DNA of 64,000 nucleotides from Lachnospiraceae bacterium UBA7182 (GCA_002491115.1 DKVI01000087.1:75876-139875); one strand, 5' to 3'. Positions 49,774 through 59,084 are shown, counted from the first letter of the stretch. Notes: generated by a model not told the origin, from the letters alone. A program made the numbers and translations.

Positions 49774-51645
49774 TCAGGTCAACTGTTTTAAGATCCAGTC
49801 TACATCATTGGTGGTCTTCATTTCTTCTAATACAGCTTCGTCTTCCAGTACTTCACAGATCTTTGCCAGCAGATCCAGATGTTCGTCGCCGATGCCTGCG
49901 ATACCGAAGACAAGGTTTGCTTTTTCGTCGCCGAAAGGCACGCCTTCCGGATACTGGAACAGAACGATACCGGTCTTTTTAACGGTTCCTTTTGCCTGTG
50001 TGGTACCGTGAGGAATCGCGATGCCCATACCCATGTAGGTGGTAACCAGTTTTTCACGTTCCTGCATGGCGTCTACATAGGAGGCGTCCACATAGCCTAA
50101 TTTGCACATCAGTTCTCCGGCAGCCTGGATCGCTTCTTCTTTGGTGCCCGGCGTCTGGTTTAATTTGATACCGTCCGCGATCATGATCTTTTTGTTTGAT
50201 GTCGAAGCCGGAGCGTCAGGTGCTGCAGTTTCACCGGCCGGAGCGGCTGCGGGCTGGTCACCGGAAGTCAGTTGCGTATAAAGGGCGTCTAACGCCGGGT
50301 CGGCCAGGAAGTTGCCGATGGTGACCATCTGAGCCTGCGGCGCGGATTTTTTCGCCCGCTCCACCAGCGTAACCTGTACGACTGCGATATCACAGTCAGA
50401 GGGAATATTGTCTACGGATGTATTGATAACCGTAAGGTCAGGCCGCATTGCTTTTACGCGGTTGCGGAATTTGGTTGCGCCCATGGCGGAAGAACCCATT
50501 CCGGCGTCGCATGCAAATACAACTTTTTTAACGGCAGCAGCGTCTTTGACAGCAGCGGTGGCTCCGCCAGCAGCAGTAAGACCTTTGGATTCCGCTTTCA
50601 TGGCAGCGGTCTGTGCCTGTGCTTCTTCCAGATTCTTTGCGGCGGACATCTTAATGATCGGGCTTGCGATCACAAAGGAAACACCTGCGGCAATGACGAC
50701 GCCTAACAGTGTCAGAGGTATCTGCGGTCCCGGGCTCATGGATACAAACGCGATGATAGATCCGGGAGAAGCCGCGCCGATCAGTCCGCATCCGGTAATC
50801 GTATAGAAGAAGATTGCGCAGATATTTCCTACGATAGGAGCGATAATGACAGCAGGGTTCATCAGCACATACGGGAAATAGATCTCATGGATACCGCCCA
50901 GGAAATGGATGATAATCGCGCCGGGTGCGGAATCTCTTGTCATCTTGTCTTTGGAGAACAGCCAGTATGCCATCAGGACGCCGAGGCCCGGTCCCGGGTT
51001 TGGCTCCAGCATGTAGATGATGGATTTGCCTGTCTCAGCCGCCTGGGTAATACCAAGGGAAGTAAACACGCCGTGGTTGATGGCATTATTTAAGAACAGC
51101 ACTTTTGCGGGCTCGATGAAGATTGCAACCAGAGGCAGCAGGCCTGCATTGATTAAGAACTGTACGCCTGCCGTCAGGATCGAAAGAAGTACGCCCATGA
51201 CAGGTCCGATAATGTAGTATCCGACAATAGCCAGGAGCATACCGAAGATACCGACGGAGAAGTTGTTGATCAGCATCTCGAAACCTGCGGGCATATGGCC
51301 TTCCATGGCTTTATCGAATTTTTTGATGATCCAGCCTGCGAAGGGACCCATAGCCATGGCGCCCATAAGCATCGTGTAATCAGAACCTACGATACAGCCC
51401 ATGACGGCGATGGCGCCCATCACGCGTCCCCGGTCGCCGCCGACCATCTTGCCGCCCTGTGCGGCGATGAGGATCGGGAGCAGGTATGTAAGGATCGGTC
51501 CCTGGATCGAGGCAAGATTCTCATTGGGAATCCATCCGTCTGCGATAAAAAGTGCGGTAATAAATCCCCACGCGATGAACGCGCCGATGTTGGGCATGAC
51601 CATGCCGGAGAGAAATTTACCGAATTTCTGAACAAATGTTTTCAT
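49774..51645 (-). CDS. mtlA: Mannitol-specific PTS permease, fused IICBA
   Basis: This 623-residue protein has an IIC membrane domain (about 1-340, six or more segments, with G-G-I-H-E-I-Y-F-P-Y), a linker, and a IIB domain with active Cys in F-A-C-D-A-G-M-G-S-S (about 380). An Ala/Pro-rich linker and a IIA domain with active His in A-I-P-H-G-T (about 545) follow. The full fusion resembles the E. coli enzyme; many Firmicutes encode IIA separately. Its start overlaps the mtlR stop (ATGA). Confidence 0.95.
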   Translation of the reverse strand: MKTFVQKFGKFLSGMVMPNIGAFIAWGFITALFIADGWIPNENLASIQGPILTYLLPILIAAQGGKMVGGDRGRVMGAIAVMGCIVGSDYTMLMGAMAMGPFAGWIIKKFDKAMEGHMPAGFEMLINNFSVGIFGMLLAIVGYYIIGPVMGVLLSILTAGVQFLINAGLLPLVAIFIEPAKVLFLNNAINHGVFTSLGITQAAETGKSIIYMLEPNPGPGLGVLMAYWLFSKDKMTRDSAPGAIIIHFLGGIHEIYFPYVLMNPAVIIAPIVGNICAIFFYTITGCGLIGAASPGSIIAFVSMSPGPQIPLTLLGVVIAAGVSFVIASPIIKMSAAKNLEEAQAQTAAMKAESKGLTAAGGATAAVKDAAAVKKVVFACDAGMGSSAMGATKFRNRVKAMRPDLTVINTSVDNIPSDCDIAVVQVTLVERAKKSAPQAQMVTIGNFLADPALDALYTQLTSGDQPAAAPAGETAAPDAPASTSNKKIMIADGIKLNQTPGTKEEAIQAAGELMCKLGYVDASYVDAMQEREKLVTTYMGMGIAIPHGTTQAKGTVKKTGIVLFQYPEGVPFGDEKANLVFGIAGIGDEHLDLLAKICEVLEDEAVLEEMKTTNDVDWILKQLT

Positions 51646-53771
51646 AGTGTTCCATCTCCTTTTTTCTTAATGATTTGATTTTGGTAATATTTTATCAGGG
51701 CATTCTTTGCAAGCATGCGTCCCTCATCCGCATCCCCCCTTTGAAGCGCCTGTAAAAATCTTTTATCTTCCACCAGCAGCATACTGATCCTGCTGATGAC
51801 TTCCACACATTCATCCTGGCCTGACTGGGGCGCCAGTAAAAGGATGGCTCCGCTTATAGTTCCCTCCCCGGAAGTAAGCGGTGTGTCCAGCTTAAGATAC
51901 CCGACCCGGCAGTGCAGGACGGCCGCTGTCCGGCAGTGGAGCAGATAGATGCCCAGTTCCGGGATAAAAGTGCTTTTGATGGCCTCCCTGCATGCCAGAT
52001 CCTGACTGATGACCTGCCGGTCCAGGATGCTTTCGGCAAAAAGGCCGGCCGCCTGTCCCAGCAGGCTTTCTGCCGTCCTGGCTCCGGGTATATCCTTTAT
52101 AAGGAAATGATCCAGAAGCTGGGCGATCTCTTCTCCCATGCGGGTCAGGGAACGGATATCTTCCAATGACATCTGCCGGTTCTGGACATCCGTGGTCACT
52201 TTGGGCAGAAGTTCTTTGCTGCGCCGGGTGTTGATGGATTCAATGGCCCGGGTGATGACCAGCATATCCTGCGCCTGGGGAATGGGACTGACGCAGATAA
52301 AGGGAAAGTCAATCGTAAGCGGTACGGTGGAGATGACCAGATCAATGCCGTTTTCTCTTAATTTGTCCGGCTCTAAACTGAAAGCGGACATGATCTGGCG
52401 GATTTCTATGTTATGTAAAGACCGCATCAGGTTGGCCGCCAGCATCCGGGAGGCTCCCATGCCGCTGGGACAGACCACCGCGGCGGTTACTTTTGTCTGC
52501 TCCGCCCGCAGCGTTTCGGCGGCTGCGGCAAAATGCATGGCTACATAAGTAATTTCAGAAGATGAGATATCTTCGATATACAGCCGGTCACGGAACAGCT
52601 CGCAGGCCCGTTCCACGGCCTGATAGATATCCGGATATTTCTGCCGGATGGTATCTCCCTGGGCGTTATCCAGATGGATATTCATGGACAGGCGGCTGAT
52701 CATGGAATCCATATGGCTGGTCAGTTCTTCAATCATCCGGCTGCAGGTGTGGAAAGGCAGACCTAATTCTTTCTCTACACTTTCTACGATGGACATGACG
52801 AACTGACTGGTATTGACGGACTGAAGCTGCGTTCTCATTCGTCTGGTCTGGGGCCATATGCGGGCGCTGGACAGATGCATGGTAATAAAACCGATCTCTT
52901 CTTTTGGTATGTTGAGCCGGAACTGCTGTCCGATCTGTTTTGCAATCCGTTCTGCCACCGGATATTCCGGAAACCCCATAAGATTCTTGAGTTCTTCCGG
53001 GTCCATCTCGATTTTTTCTCCTGAGCGAAGACGTCGGATGGAAAGCGAAAGGTGGACGATCAGCGCCATATATCCGCTGTCTGTATACTTGATGTTCAGT
53101 TCCTGTTCGGTATGGGTCAGAATTTTTTCCACGAAAACGACAATTTGGGGCTCGATAAAACTGAACAGCCGGTTTTTCAGAAGTTCCGGTTCGGAAGGCG
53201 TTTTTTTGTCTTCCGGTTCTCGCAGAAGCTTTAAGATCTCTCCTTCGTCCACGAATTCCAGCGCGGCGTTTGCAATGGCCTGACGAAAAGCCGTCTCGCT
53301 TCCTTCCAGAAGAATACCTACGCCGGGACGGCGTACGATCCGTATCTGGAAAGGGGAGAGCCATTCATCCAGGGCATCCAGATCCCTTGCAAGGGTTCCT
53401 TCGGAAATCTGAAACCGGGACAAAAATACATACGACTTGACCGGTTCGTCCAGAAAGAGCAGTTCTCCCAGGATCTGCCGTCTGCGCTCCTTCTGGCTGT
53501 AGACAGACTGCACTTTTTCTGTATAAAGCAGTGTTTCCAGCGGCGGCGCATCCGCACGGTCCTGTTCAATCAGGATGCCTACGCCCGGTTTGCGGGTAAA
53601 GGTAAACCCGTTTTCTTTAAGCCAGCTCTCGACGGAGGTCAGTTCTCTTAAGACCGTTCTGGAGGAGACGCCCAGTTTTTCTGAGACGGCTCCCACGGGG
53701 ACCGGATTTCCGGCTGTTTTTGCCAGAACCTCAATGATACTGCGTTGTCTTGGCGTTAGCTGCATTGACAT
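51642..53771 (-). CDS. mtlR: Mannitol operon activator MtlR (PRD-containing BglG/MtlR-type)
   Basis: This 709-residue regulator has an N-terminal HTH_11/Mga part (about 1-160), PRD1 and PRD2 (about 190-400, with paired conserved His), a GatB-like IIB domain with Cys in C-P-S-G-M-G-A-S (about 420), and a C-terminal IIA domain (about 550-690). PTS phosphorylation of the PRDs and IIA/IIB domains switches it on when mannitol is used. Being the first gene of its own target operon is a common layout. The start could also be the second Met (53765). Confidence 0.93.
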   Translation of the reverse strand: MSMQLTPRQRSIIEVLAKTAGNPVPVGAVSEKLGVSSRTVLRELTSVESWLKENGFTFTRKPGVGILIEQDRADAPPLETLLYTEKVQSVYSQKERRRQILGELLFLDEPVKSYVFLSRFQISEGTLARDLDALDEWLSPFQIRIVRRPGVGILLEGSETAFRQAIANAALEFVDEGEILKLLREPEDKKTPSEPELLKNRLFSFIEPQIVVFVEKILTHTEQELNIKYTDSGYMALIVHLSLSIRRLRSGEKIEMDPEELKNLMGFPEYPVAERIAKQIGQQFRLNIPKEEIGFITMHLSSARIWPQTRRMRTQLQSVNTSQFVMSIVESVEKELGLPFHTCSRMIEELTSHMDSMISRLSMNIHLDNAQGDTIRQKYPDIYQAVERACELFRDRLYIEDISSSEITYVAMHFAAAAETLRAEQTKVTAAVVCPSGMGASRMLAANLMRSLHNIEIRQIMSAFSLEPDKLRENGIDLVISTVPLTIDFPFICVSPIPQAQDMLVITRAIESINTRRSKELLPKVTTDVQNRQMSLEDIRSLTRMGEEIAQLLDHFLIKDIPGARTAESLLGQAAGLFAESILDRQVISQDLACREAIKSTFIPELGIYLLHCRTAAVLHCRVGYLKLDTPLTSGEGTISGAILLLAPQSGQDECVEVISRISMLLVEDKRFLQALQRGDADEGRMLAKNALIKYYQNQIIKKKGDGTL

Positions 53772-53802
53772 ATTTCATTCACTTATCCCTTCGTTTGTCT
53801 AT

Positions 53803-53831
53803 ATACTATCAACAGGAACAGAAAAAAGCAA
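53803..53831 (-). promoter_or_regulatory. Promoter of the mannitol operon
   Basis: On the minus strand TTGCTT (53831-53826) and TAGTAT (53808-53803) are separated by 17 bp. Confidence 0.55.
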
Positions 53832-53913
53832 TTGAATCTTCCGTCATTTTTGTCAGTAACCCTTAGTGACAAAATGCGGTTTTGTGCAAAATAGATAGAA
53901 GGAAAGGGGAGAG

Positions 53914-53942
53914 TTGTCAAAAAATTTAAGCTGTGGTATATT
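53914..53942 (+). promoter_or_regulatory. Promoter of glmS
   Basis: TTGTCA (53914-53919) and TATATT (53937-53942), spacer 17 bp. The predicted transcript starts about 75 nt before the glmS ATG. Confidence 0.6.
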
Positions 53943-53971
53943 GAAAGGCATGAATGAAGAACTGTCAAAAT

Positions 53972-54016
53972 CAGCGAAGCCTTAACAAAAAGGCAAAGCG
54001 GAACTATCATAAGGAG
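53972..54016 (+). repeat. Short palindromic leader element, unit E, ending in the glmS ribosome site
   Basis: This minimal unit begins CAGCGAAGCCTT, folds GCCTT with AAGGC, and ends GCGGAACTATCATAAGGAG (53998-54016), which includes the Shine-Dalgarno sequence. Confidence 0.65.
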
Positions 54017-54024
54017 TATAAACT

Positions 54025-55866
54025 ATGTGTGGAATTGTTGGGTTTACAGGTGTGGTACAGGCGGCGCCGATCCTTCTGGACGGTCTGGCAAGACTGGAGT
54101 ACAGAGGATATGATTCGGCCGGTATCGCGGTAAAAAGAGACGATACAGATAAGATTGAAGTTGTAAAAGTCAAAGGACGTTTAAAACAGCTGGCGGATAT
54201 GACGGACAGCGGACGGACTGTACGGGGCTTTTGCGGGATCGGGCATACCAGATGGGCCACTCACGGGGAACCGTCCGTAATAAATGCCCATCCCCATCAC
54301 AGCGACGACCAGAATGTAGTCGTTGTACACAACGGTATTATTGAAAATTATCTGGAGCTTAAAGAAAAGCTTTTAAAGAGCGGTTATACTTTTTATTCCC
54401 AGACCGATACGGAAGTAGTCACCAAGCTTCTGGATTACTATCATAGGAAATATCAGGGAAACACGCTGGAAGCCATCGTAAAAGTTATGCACAGGGTGCG
54501 GGGTTCTTATGCGCTGGGGATTATGTTAAAAGACGAACCGGGCGTGATCTATTCCGTCCGTAAGGACAGTCCGCTGATTGTAGGGAAGAGCGAGGAGGGG
54601 AATTTTATCGCTTCCGACGTTCCTGCTATCCTGAAATATACACGCAGTATTTATTATATTGAGAATATGGAAATTGTCCGTCTCAGCAAAGACCAGATTG
54701 CCTTCTATAATATTGATCAGGAAGAGATCGAAAAAGAGCCGGTGGAGATTAAATGGGATGCAGAGGCTGCCGAAAAAGGCGGTTACGAACATTTCATGAT
54801 GAAGGAAATCCAGGAGCAGCCCCAGGCAGTCCGGGATACGCTGAACTCTTATGTGAAGGATAAGAAGATTGACTTAAGTTCCGTGGGGCTTACGGAGGAG
54901 GAAATAAAAAATATATCCCGCCTGTATATCGTGGCCTGCGGCAGCGCCTACCATGTGGGGATGACCGCCAAATATGTGATAGAAGATCTGGTAAGAATAC
55001 CGGTGGAAGTGGACCTGGCTTCCGAGTTCCGGTATCGGAATCCGGTGCTGGCAGAAGATTCTCTGGTGCTGATTATCAGTCAGTCCGGTGAGACGGCTGA
55101 CAGTCTGGCGGCTCTTCGGGAGGCCAAAAACAGAGGCGTGCGTACACTGGCCGTCGTCAATGTGGTCGGTTCGAGCATTGCACGGGAGGCAGACAATGTG
55201 TTTTATACTCTTGCAGGGCCGGAAATTGCCGTGGCTACCACGAAAGCATACAGCACCCAGCTGATCGCCTGCTATCTGCTGGCAGTTCAGTTTGCCCTTG
55301 TGCGGGAGAAGATTGACGCCAAATATGCCGAAGGGCTGGTGGAAGAACTGGCAACGCTGCCGGATAAGATCGCCAAAGTCCTGGAGGACAAGGAAAGGCT
55401 GCAGTGGTTCTCCAGCAAGTTTTCCAATGTGCATGACATTTTCTTTATCGGCAGAGGGATCGATTACACCATCAGTATGGAAGGAAGCCTTAAAATGAAG
55501 GAGATCAGCTATGTCCACTCGGAGGCCTACGCGGCGGGCGAGCTGAAACACGGTACGATCTCCCTGGTGGAAGACGGCGTTCTGGTGGTCTGCGTGCTGA
55601 CACAGGATAAACTGTTTGAAAAATCCCTTTCCAATATGGTGGAAGTCAAGAGCCGGGGCGCATATTTGATGGGACTTACGAATTACGGGAACTATTCCGT
55701 GGAAGACACGGCGGACTTTACGTTTTATGTTCCCAGAACGGACCCGCATTTTACCACCAGCCTCGCCATTATCCCGCTGCAGCTTATGGGGTATTATGTA
55801 AGCTGCGCCAAAGGCCTGGACGTGGATAAGCCGAGAAATCTGGCCAAATCCGTGACTGTAGAATAA
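54025..55866 (+). CDS. glmS: Glutamine--fructose-6-phosphate aminotransferase (isomerizing)
   Basis: This 613-residue cytosolic enzyme makes glucosamine-6-phosphate for cell-wall synthesis. It starts M-C-G-I-V-G-F with the N-terminal nucleophile Cys. The amidotransferase part (1-230) has R-W-A-T-H-G and the Y-R-G-Y-D-S-A-G motif; two SIS domains follow (about 290-600), and the tail K-P-R-N-L-A-K-S-V-T-V-E is canonical. No glmS ribozyme-length leader is present; instead a short palindromic leader element precedes the ribosome site. Confidence 0.97.
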   Translation: MCGIVGFTGVVQAAPILLDGLARLEYRGYDSAGIAVKRDDTDKIEVVKVKGRLKQLADMTDSGRTVRGFCGIGHTRWATHGEPSVINAHPHHSDDQNVVVVHNGIIENYLELKEKLLKSGYTFYSQTDTEVVTKLLDYYHRKYQGNTLEAIVKVMHRVRGSYALGIMLKDEPGVIYSVRKDSPLIVGKSEEGNFIASDVPAILKYTRSIYYIENMEIVRLSKDQIAFYNIDQEEIEKEPVEIKWDAEAAEKGGYEHFMMKEIQEQPQAVRDTLNSYVKDKKIDLSSVGLTEEEIKNISRLYIVACGSAYHVGMTAKYVIEDLVRIPVEVDLASEFRYRNPVLAEDSLVLIISQSGETADSLAALREAKNRGVRTLAVVNVVGSSIAREADNVFYTLAGPEIAVATTKAYSTQLIACYLLAVQFALVREKIDAKYAEGLVEELATLPDKIAKVLEDKERLQWFSSKFSNVHDIFFIGRGIDYTISMEGSLKMKEISYVHSEAYAAGELKHGTISLVEDGVLVVCVLTQDKLFEKSLSNMVEVKSRGAYLMGLTNYGNYSVEDTADFTFYVPRTDPHFTTSLAIIPLQLMGYYVSCAKGLDVDKPRNLAKSVTVE

Positions 55867-55883
55867 AAAATAAAAAATTTATA

Positions 55884-55912
55884 TTGCATCTCTGAAAAAT
55901 TTATTGTATAAT
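55884..55912 (+). promoter_or_regulatory. Promoter of the Lrp/AGCS unit
   Basis: TTGCAT (55884-55889) and TATAAT (55907-55912), spacer 17 bp. It lies upstream of an intrinsic terminator (55938-55976). Confidence 0.6.
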
Positions 55913-55937
55913 CAATAAAAATTAAAAAAGTTATGCA

Positions 55938-55976
55938 AAGGGGCATAGGAAAAAAGAATTTCTTATGCCCTTTTTT
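55938..55976 (+). terminator. Terminator or attenuator between glmS and the Lrp gene
   Basis: AAGGGGCATA pairs with TATGCCCTTT and TTTTTT follows. It may end glmS transcription, but it also lies inside the leader of the transcript starting near 55919. Confidence 0.75.
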
Positions 55977-56004
55977 ACTGGACGCATGAAAAGAGGTTTT
56001 TAAT

Positions 56005-56454
56005 ATGGACAGTATGGACCGCAGTATCCTGAGCTGCCTGAGCGAAAATTCCAGGCAGTCCGCCACCGAGATCAGTCAGAAAGTACATTTGTCGGTGGCA
56101 GCCGTGATCGAACGCATCCGTAAACTGGAACGAAACGGAGTGATCCGGCAGTATACCATTATTGTGGATCAGCCAAAAGTGGGAAATGATGTGGCTGCTT
56201 TGATGGAGGTCTCTCTGGAACATCCCAAATATTATGACGGCTTTCTGGAAAGGATTAAAGATAATCCCAATATAGTGGCCTGTGATTATCTGACCGGAGA
56301 CTGTGATTTTATGCTGAAGATAAGGACGCAGTCTTCCGAAACGCTGGAACAGCTCCACCGGACCATAAAAAATATCCATGGGGTGGCCGGCACAAAAACG
56401 TTTTTTGTGCTGAAAGAATTAAAAAACGGACTTACTGCCTTTCCCGAGGCATAG
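56005..56454 (+). CDS. Lrp/AsnC-family transcriptional regulator
   Basis: This 149-residue protein has an N-terminal HTH (M-D-R-S-I-L-S-C-L-S-E-N-S-R-Q-S-A-T-E-I) and a C-terminal RAM/AsnC ligand domain (V-A-C-D-Y-L-T-G-D-C-D-F-M-L-K). Such proteins sense amino acids. GAGG lies 9 bp before the ATG. It stands 42 bp upstream of a sodium:alanine-type symporter gene and probably controls it in answer to an amino acid. Confidence 0.92.
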   Translation: MDSMDRSILSCLSENSRQSATEISQKVHLSVAAVIERIRKLERNGVIRQYTIIVDQPKVGNDVAALMEVSLEHPKYYDGFLERIKDNPNIVACDYLTGDCDFMLKIRTQSSETLEQLHRTIKNIHGVAGTKTFFVLKELKNGLTAFPEA

Positions 56455-56496
56455 AGATAGATAAGTCAAATATTTTACTTTGGAGGGAAAGAGGTT

Positions 56497-57897
56497 ATGG
56501 ATACTATTGTAAAAAACATTGAAGCCATTAACGGAATATTGAATGATTTTATCTGGGGACCCTATATGCTGGTCTTCTTCCTGCTGGTGGGCGCCATGTT
56601 CACCATACGGACCGGGTTTTTCCAGATCACTCAGATCAAAAGCTGGATGGATGTCACATTTTTAAGCATATTTAAAAACCACAAAGTGCTTAAGACTGAC
56701 GACAAGCACGCCATCTCCCAGTTCCAGTCTTTGTGTACGGCGCTTGCGGCTACCATCGGTACAGGTAATATCGCCGGCGTGGCTACGGCTATCGCCCTTG
56801 GAGGGCCGGGCGCGGTATTCTGGATGTGGCTGTCGGCGTTCCTGGGAATGATGACCAACTATGCGGAAAATACGCTGGGTATCAAGTACCGTTACCGCAA
56901 TGAGAAAGGCGAATGGATCGGCGGCGCCATGATCTACATAGAGAGAGGCCTTCACTGCAAATGGCTGGCGATTATCTTCTCTTTGTTCTGTTTCCTTGCC
57001 TCTTTCGGCATCGGAAATATGACCCAGGCCAACTCCATCGCCAGCGGACTGAGAGATTCTTTCGGCGTGCCTGCAGGCGCGACCGCGGTTGTCATCATGT
57101 TCTTCGTGGCGCTGGTGATCGTGGGCGGTATCAAGAGAATCGCGTCCGTAACCGAAAAGATTGTGCCGTTTATGGCGGTTTTCTATATTATAGGCGGACT
57201 GGTGGTTATTTTGTGCCATGCTTCCAACGTGCCTGCCGCTTTTGCCATGATCTTTACGGAAGCTTTTAATTTCCGCGCGGCCGGAAGCGGTGTATTGGGA
57301 TACGGAATCATGACCGCCATGAAAAGGGGTATCTCCCGGGGTGTGTTCTCCAATGAGGCCGGTCTTGGATCTTCTGTTATGGTACACTCCGCGTCTGATG
57401 TGGAAGAACCGGTCATCCAGGGTATGTGGGGCGTGTTTGAGGTTTTTGCCGACACAATCGTGGTCTGTACCATTACCTGCCTTACGATCCTTACTTCCGG
57501 TGTCTACAATATGGACGCATATCTGACAGATATCGCGGCAGGAGTGGAAGTGGTATCCGGTACGACCCTGACGGCAAACGCCTTTGCGACTGTGATTCCC
57601 CACGGCGATAAATTTGTGGCCATCGCCATTATGATGTTCGCTTTTTCCACGATTCTTGGCTGGTCTTATTACGGCGAGCGCGCGGTGGATTACCTGTTCG
57701 GAAGCAAAGCGATTATGGCCTATAAAGTGATTTTTGTCATTATCATTTTCTTTGGATGTACCGGTTCCCTGTCCCTGGTATGGGATATTGCCGATACACT
57801 GAACGGCTTCATGTCCGTACCTAACCTGATTGCCGTGACCCTGTTAAGCGGCGAGGTTGTGGAGATGACAAGGAGTTATTTGTCGAAAAATAAATAA
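56497..57897 (+). CDS. AGCS-family sodium:alanine/glycine symporter
   Basis: This 466-residue polytopic protein has about ten membrane segments and AGCS signatures: T-I-G-T-G-N-I-A-G-V-A-T-A, G-G-P-G-A-V-F-W-M-W, S-N-E-A-G-L-G-S-S, and S-T-I-L-G-W-S-Y-Y-G-E-R. It imports alanine or glycine with Na+. GGAGGGAAAG precedes the ATG. It forms a unit with the upstream Lrp regulator. Confidence 0.95.
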   Translation: MDTIVKNIEAINGILNDFIWGPYMLVFFLLVGAMFTIRTGFFQITQIKSWMDVTFLSIFKNHKVLKTDDKHAISQFQSLCTALAATIGTGNIAGVATAIALGGPGAVFWMWLSAFLGMMTNYAENTLGIKYRYRNEKGEWIGGAMIYIERGLHCKWLAIIFSLFCFLASFGIGNMTQANSIASGLRDSFGVPAGATAVVIMFFVALVIVGGIKRIASVTEKIVPFMAVFYIIGGLVVILCHASNVPAAFAMIFTEAFNFRAAGSGVLGYGIMTAMKRGISRGVFSNEAGLGSSVMVHSASDVEEPVIQGMWGVFEVFADTIVVCTITCLTILTSGVYNMDAYLTDIAAGVEVVSGTTLTANAFATVIPHGDKFVAIAIMMFAFSTILGWSYYGERAVDYLFGSKAIMAYKVIFVIIIFFGCTGSLSLVWDIADTLNGFMSVPNLIAVTLLSGEVVEMTRSYLSKNK

Positions 57898-57947
57898 ACG
57901 AATAAGATAAATCCCGATGGTTACAATAACCCTGAAGCAAAACCTGA

Positions 57948-58042
57948 AACAGCGGAAGCCTTGCCAGCGCAGATTGATTTCAGGGCGCGCCAGCGCACGG
58001 AAGTCAATCTAGTACCGCGCAGGCAAGGCTGTAGCGGAACTT
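57948..58042 (+). repeat. Palindromic leader element, unit B1
   Basis: It starts AACAGCGGAAGCC. The outer stem is GCCTTGCC (57958-57965) with GGCAAGGC (58022-58029); the inner stem is AGATTGATTTC (57971-57981) with GAAGTCAATCT (58000-58010). It ends AGCGGAACTT. Confidence 0.75.
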
Positions 58043-58044
58043 CA

Positions 58045-58153
58045 AACAGCGGAAGCCTTGCCAGCGCCCAGATTGATTTCAGGGCGCGTCAGCGACCGGA
58101 AGTCAATCTAGTACCGGGCGCAGGCAAGGCTGTAGCGGTACTTTAATAGGAGG
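58045..58153 (+). repeat. Palindromic leader element, unit B2, ending in the DUF378 ribosome site
   Basis: A tandem copy of B1 with compensating length changes next to the outer stem (CGCCC/GGGCG added). Its 3' end GCGGTACTTTAATAGGAGG (58135-58153) includes the Shine-Dalgarno sequence. Confidence 0.75.
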
Positions 58154-58160
58154 GATTTAT

Positions 58161-58361
58161 ATGAATAAAGGACTGGATTGTCTTGCACTTACTATTGTGA
58201 TCATCGGTGCCATCAACTGGGGCCTGATCGGTTTTTTTAAGATTGACCTTGTGGCATGGATTTTTGGAAACCTGAACTGGATTTCCAGGATTGTATACGC
58301 CCTGGTCGGACTTTGCGGGCTGTATCTGATCTCTTTCTATACGCGCCTGTCGGACAGCTAG
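58161..58361 (+). CDS. DUF378 small membrane protein
   Basis: This 66-residue protein has two hydrophobic helices (about 8-28 and 40-60). It shows the DUF378 pattern: L-D-C-L-A-L, I-G-A-I-N-W-G-L-I-G-F-F, and R-I-V-Y-A-L-V-G-L-C-G-L-Y. Function of the family is unknown. AGGAGG is 7 bp upstream. It stands alone after two leader-element units. Confidence 0.88.
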   Translation: MNKGLDCLALTIVIIGAINWGLIGFFKIDLVAWIFGNLNWISRIVYALVGLCGLYLISFYTRLSDS

Positions 58362-58469
58362 ACGGCCGGAGATTTTGTCCGTAAGGGATGTTGCCATTTT
58401 TGCCCGCTTATGATATACTCGTACCGGTATGGTATTTAACTGGGTAAATTTGGACGGGTGTTTGGTGAG

Positions 58470-59084
58470 ATGACAATTGAGATGTCAAAAGAATTAGAAA
58501 ATATGCTGTCGGGCAGCAGCCTTCCCCTTTATGAGAGGGCGGTTGTATTCGCGGCTGTGGCGCATGGCGGCATGAAGCGCAAAGGAAACAGGGTACCTTA
58601 TCTGAGCCATCCTGTCGAGGCTGCGGCCATCGTTGCGGAGATGACGGACGATGAGGAGCTCATCGCGGCGGCAGTGCTGCATGATGTTCTGGAAGATACG
58701 CCGGTTACGTTTCAGGAGATAGAATCGTACTTTGGGGAACGGATCGCGTATTATGTAAAAGGGGAGTCCGAGGACAAGATGAGGGAATATCCGCCCGAGG
58801 ACACCTGGATACAGCGCAAGAAGGAGACGATCGCATTTCTTAAGGAGCGGGCAGATAAAAATGCCAGGATACTGGCATTGGGGGACAAGCTGTCCAATCT
58901 CCGTTCGATCAGAAGGGACGAGAAGGCAGTTGGGGACCGGCTGTGGGACAGGTTCCACCAGAAGGATAAGGCGATGCATGGATGGATGTACCGCCAGACG
59001 GCAGAGGCTTTAAAGGAGCTTGCCGGGTATCCGGCGTGGAAGGAATACGACAGCCTGATCAGAGAAGTGTTTGAACAAGGGTAA
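58470..59084 (+). CDS. HD-domain hydrolase (RelA/SpoT N-terminal, MESH1-like)
   Basis: This 204-residue protein has an HD metal-binding domain: H36-G-G in A-A-V-A-H-G-G-M-K-R-K-G (numbers approximate), S-H-P-V-E-A-A, H-D-V-L-E-D-T, and L-A-L-G-D-K-L-S-N-L. This is the arrangement of the (p)ppGpp hydrolase domain of RelA/SpoT and of MESH1. There is no synthetase domain. It could degrade (p)ppGpp or another nucleotide. ATG 58470 follows GGTGAG; a GTG at 58458 is possible. Confidence 0.82.
   Translation: MTIEMSKELENMLSGSSLPLYERAVVFAAVAHGGMKRKGNRVPYLSHPVEAAAIVAEMTDDEELIAAAVLHDVLEDTPVTFQEIESYFGERIAYYVKGESEDKMREYPPEDTWIQRKKETIAFLKERADKNARILALGDKLSNLRSIRRDEKAVGDRLWDRFHQKDKAMHGWMYRQTAEALKELAGYPAWKEYDSLIREVFEQG

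Noticed and set aside
54874..55749. 291-codon minus-strand ORF inside glmS
   Set aside because: Antisense to conserved SIS-domain coding sequence; His/Gln/Arg-rich composition typical of a shadow.
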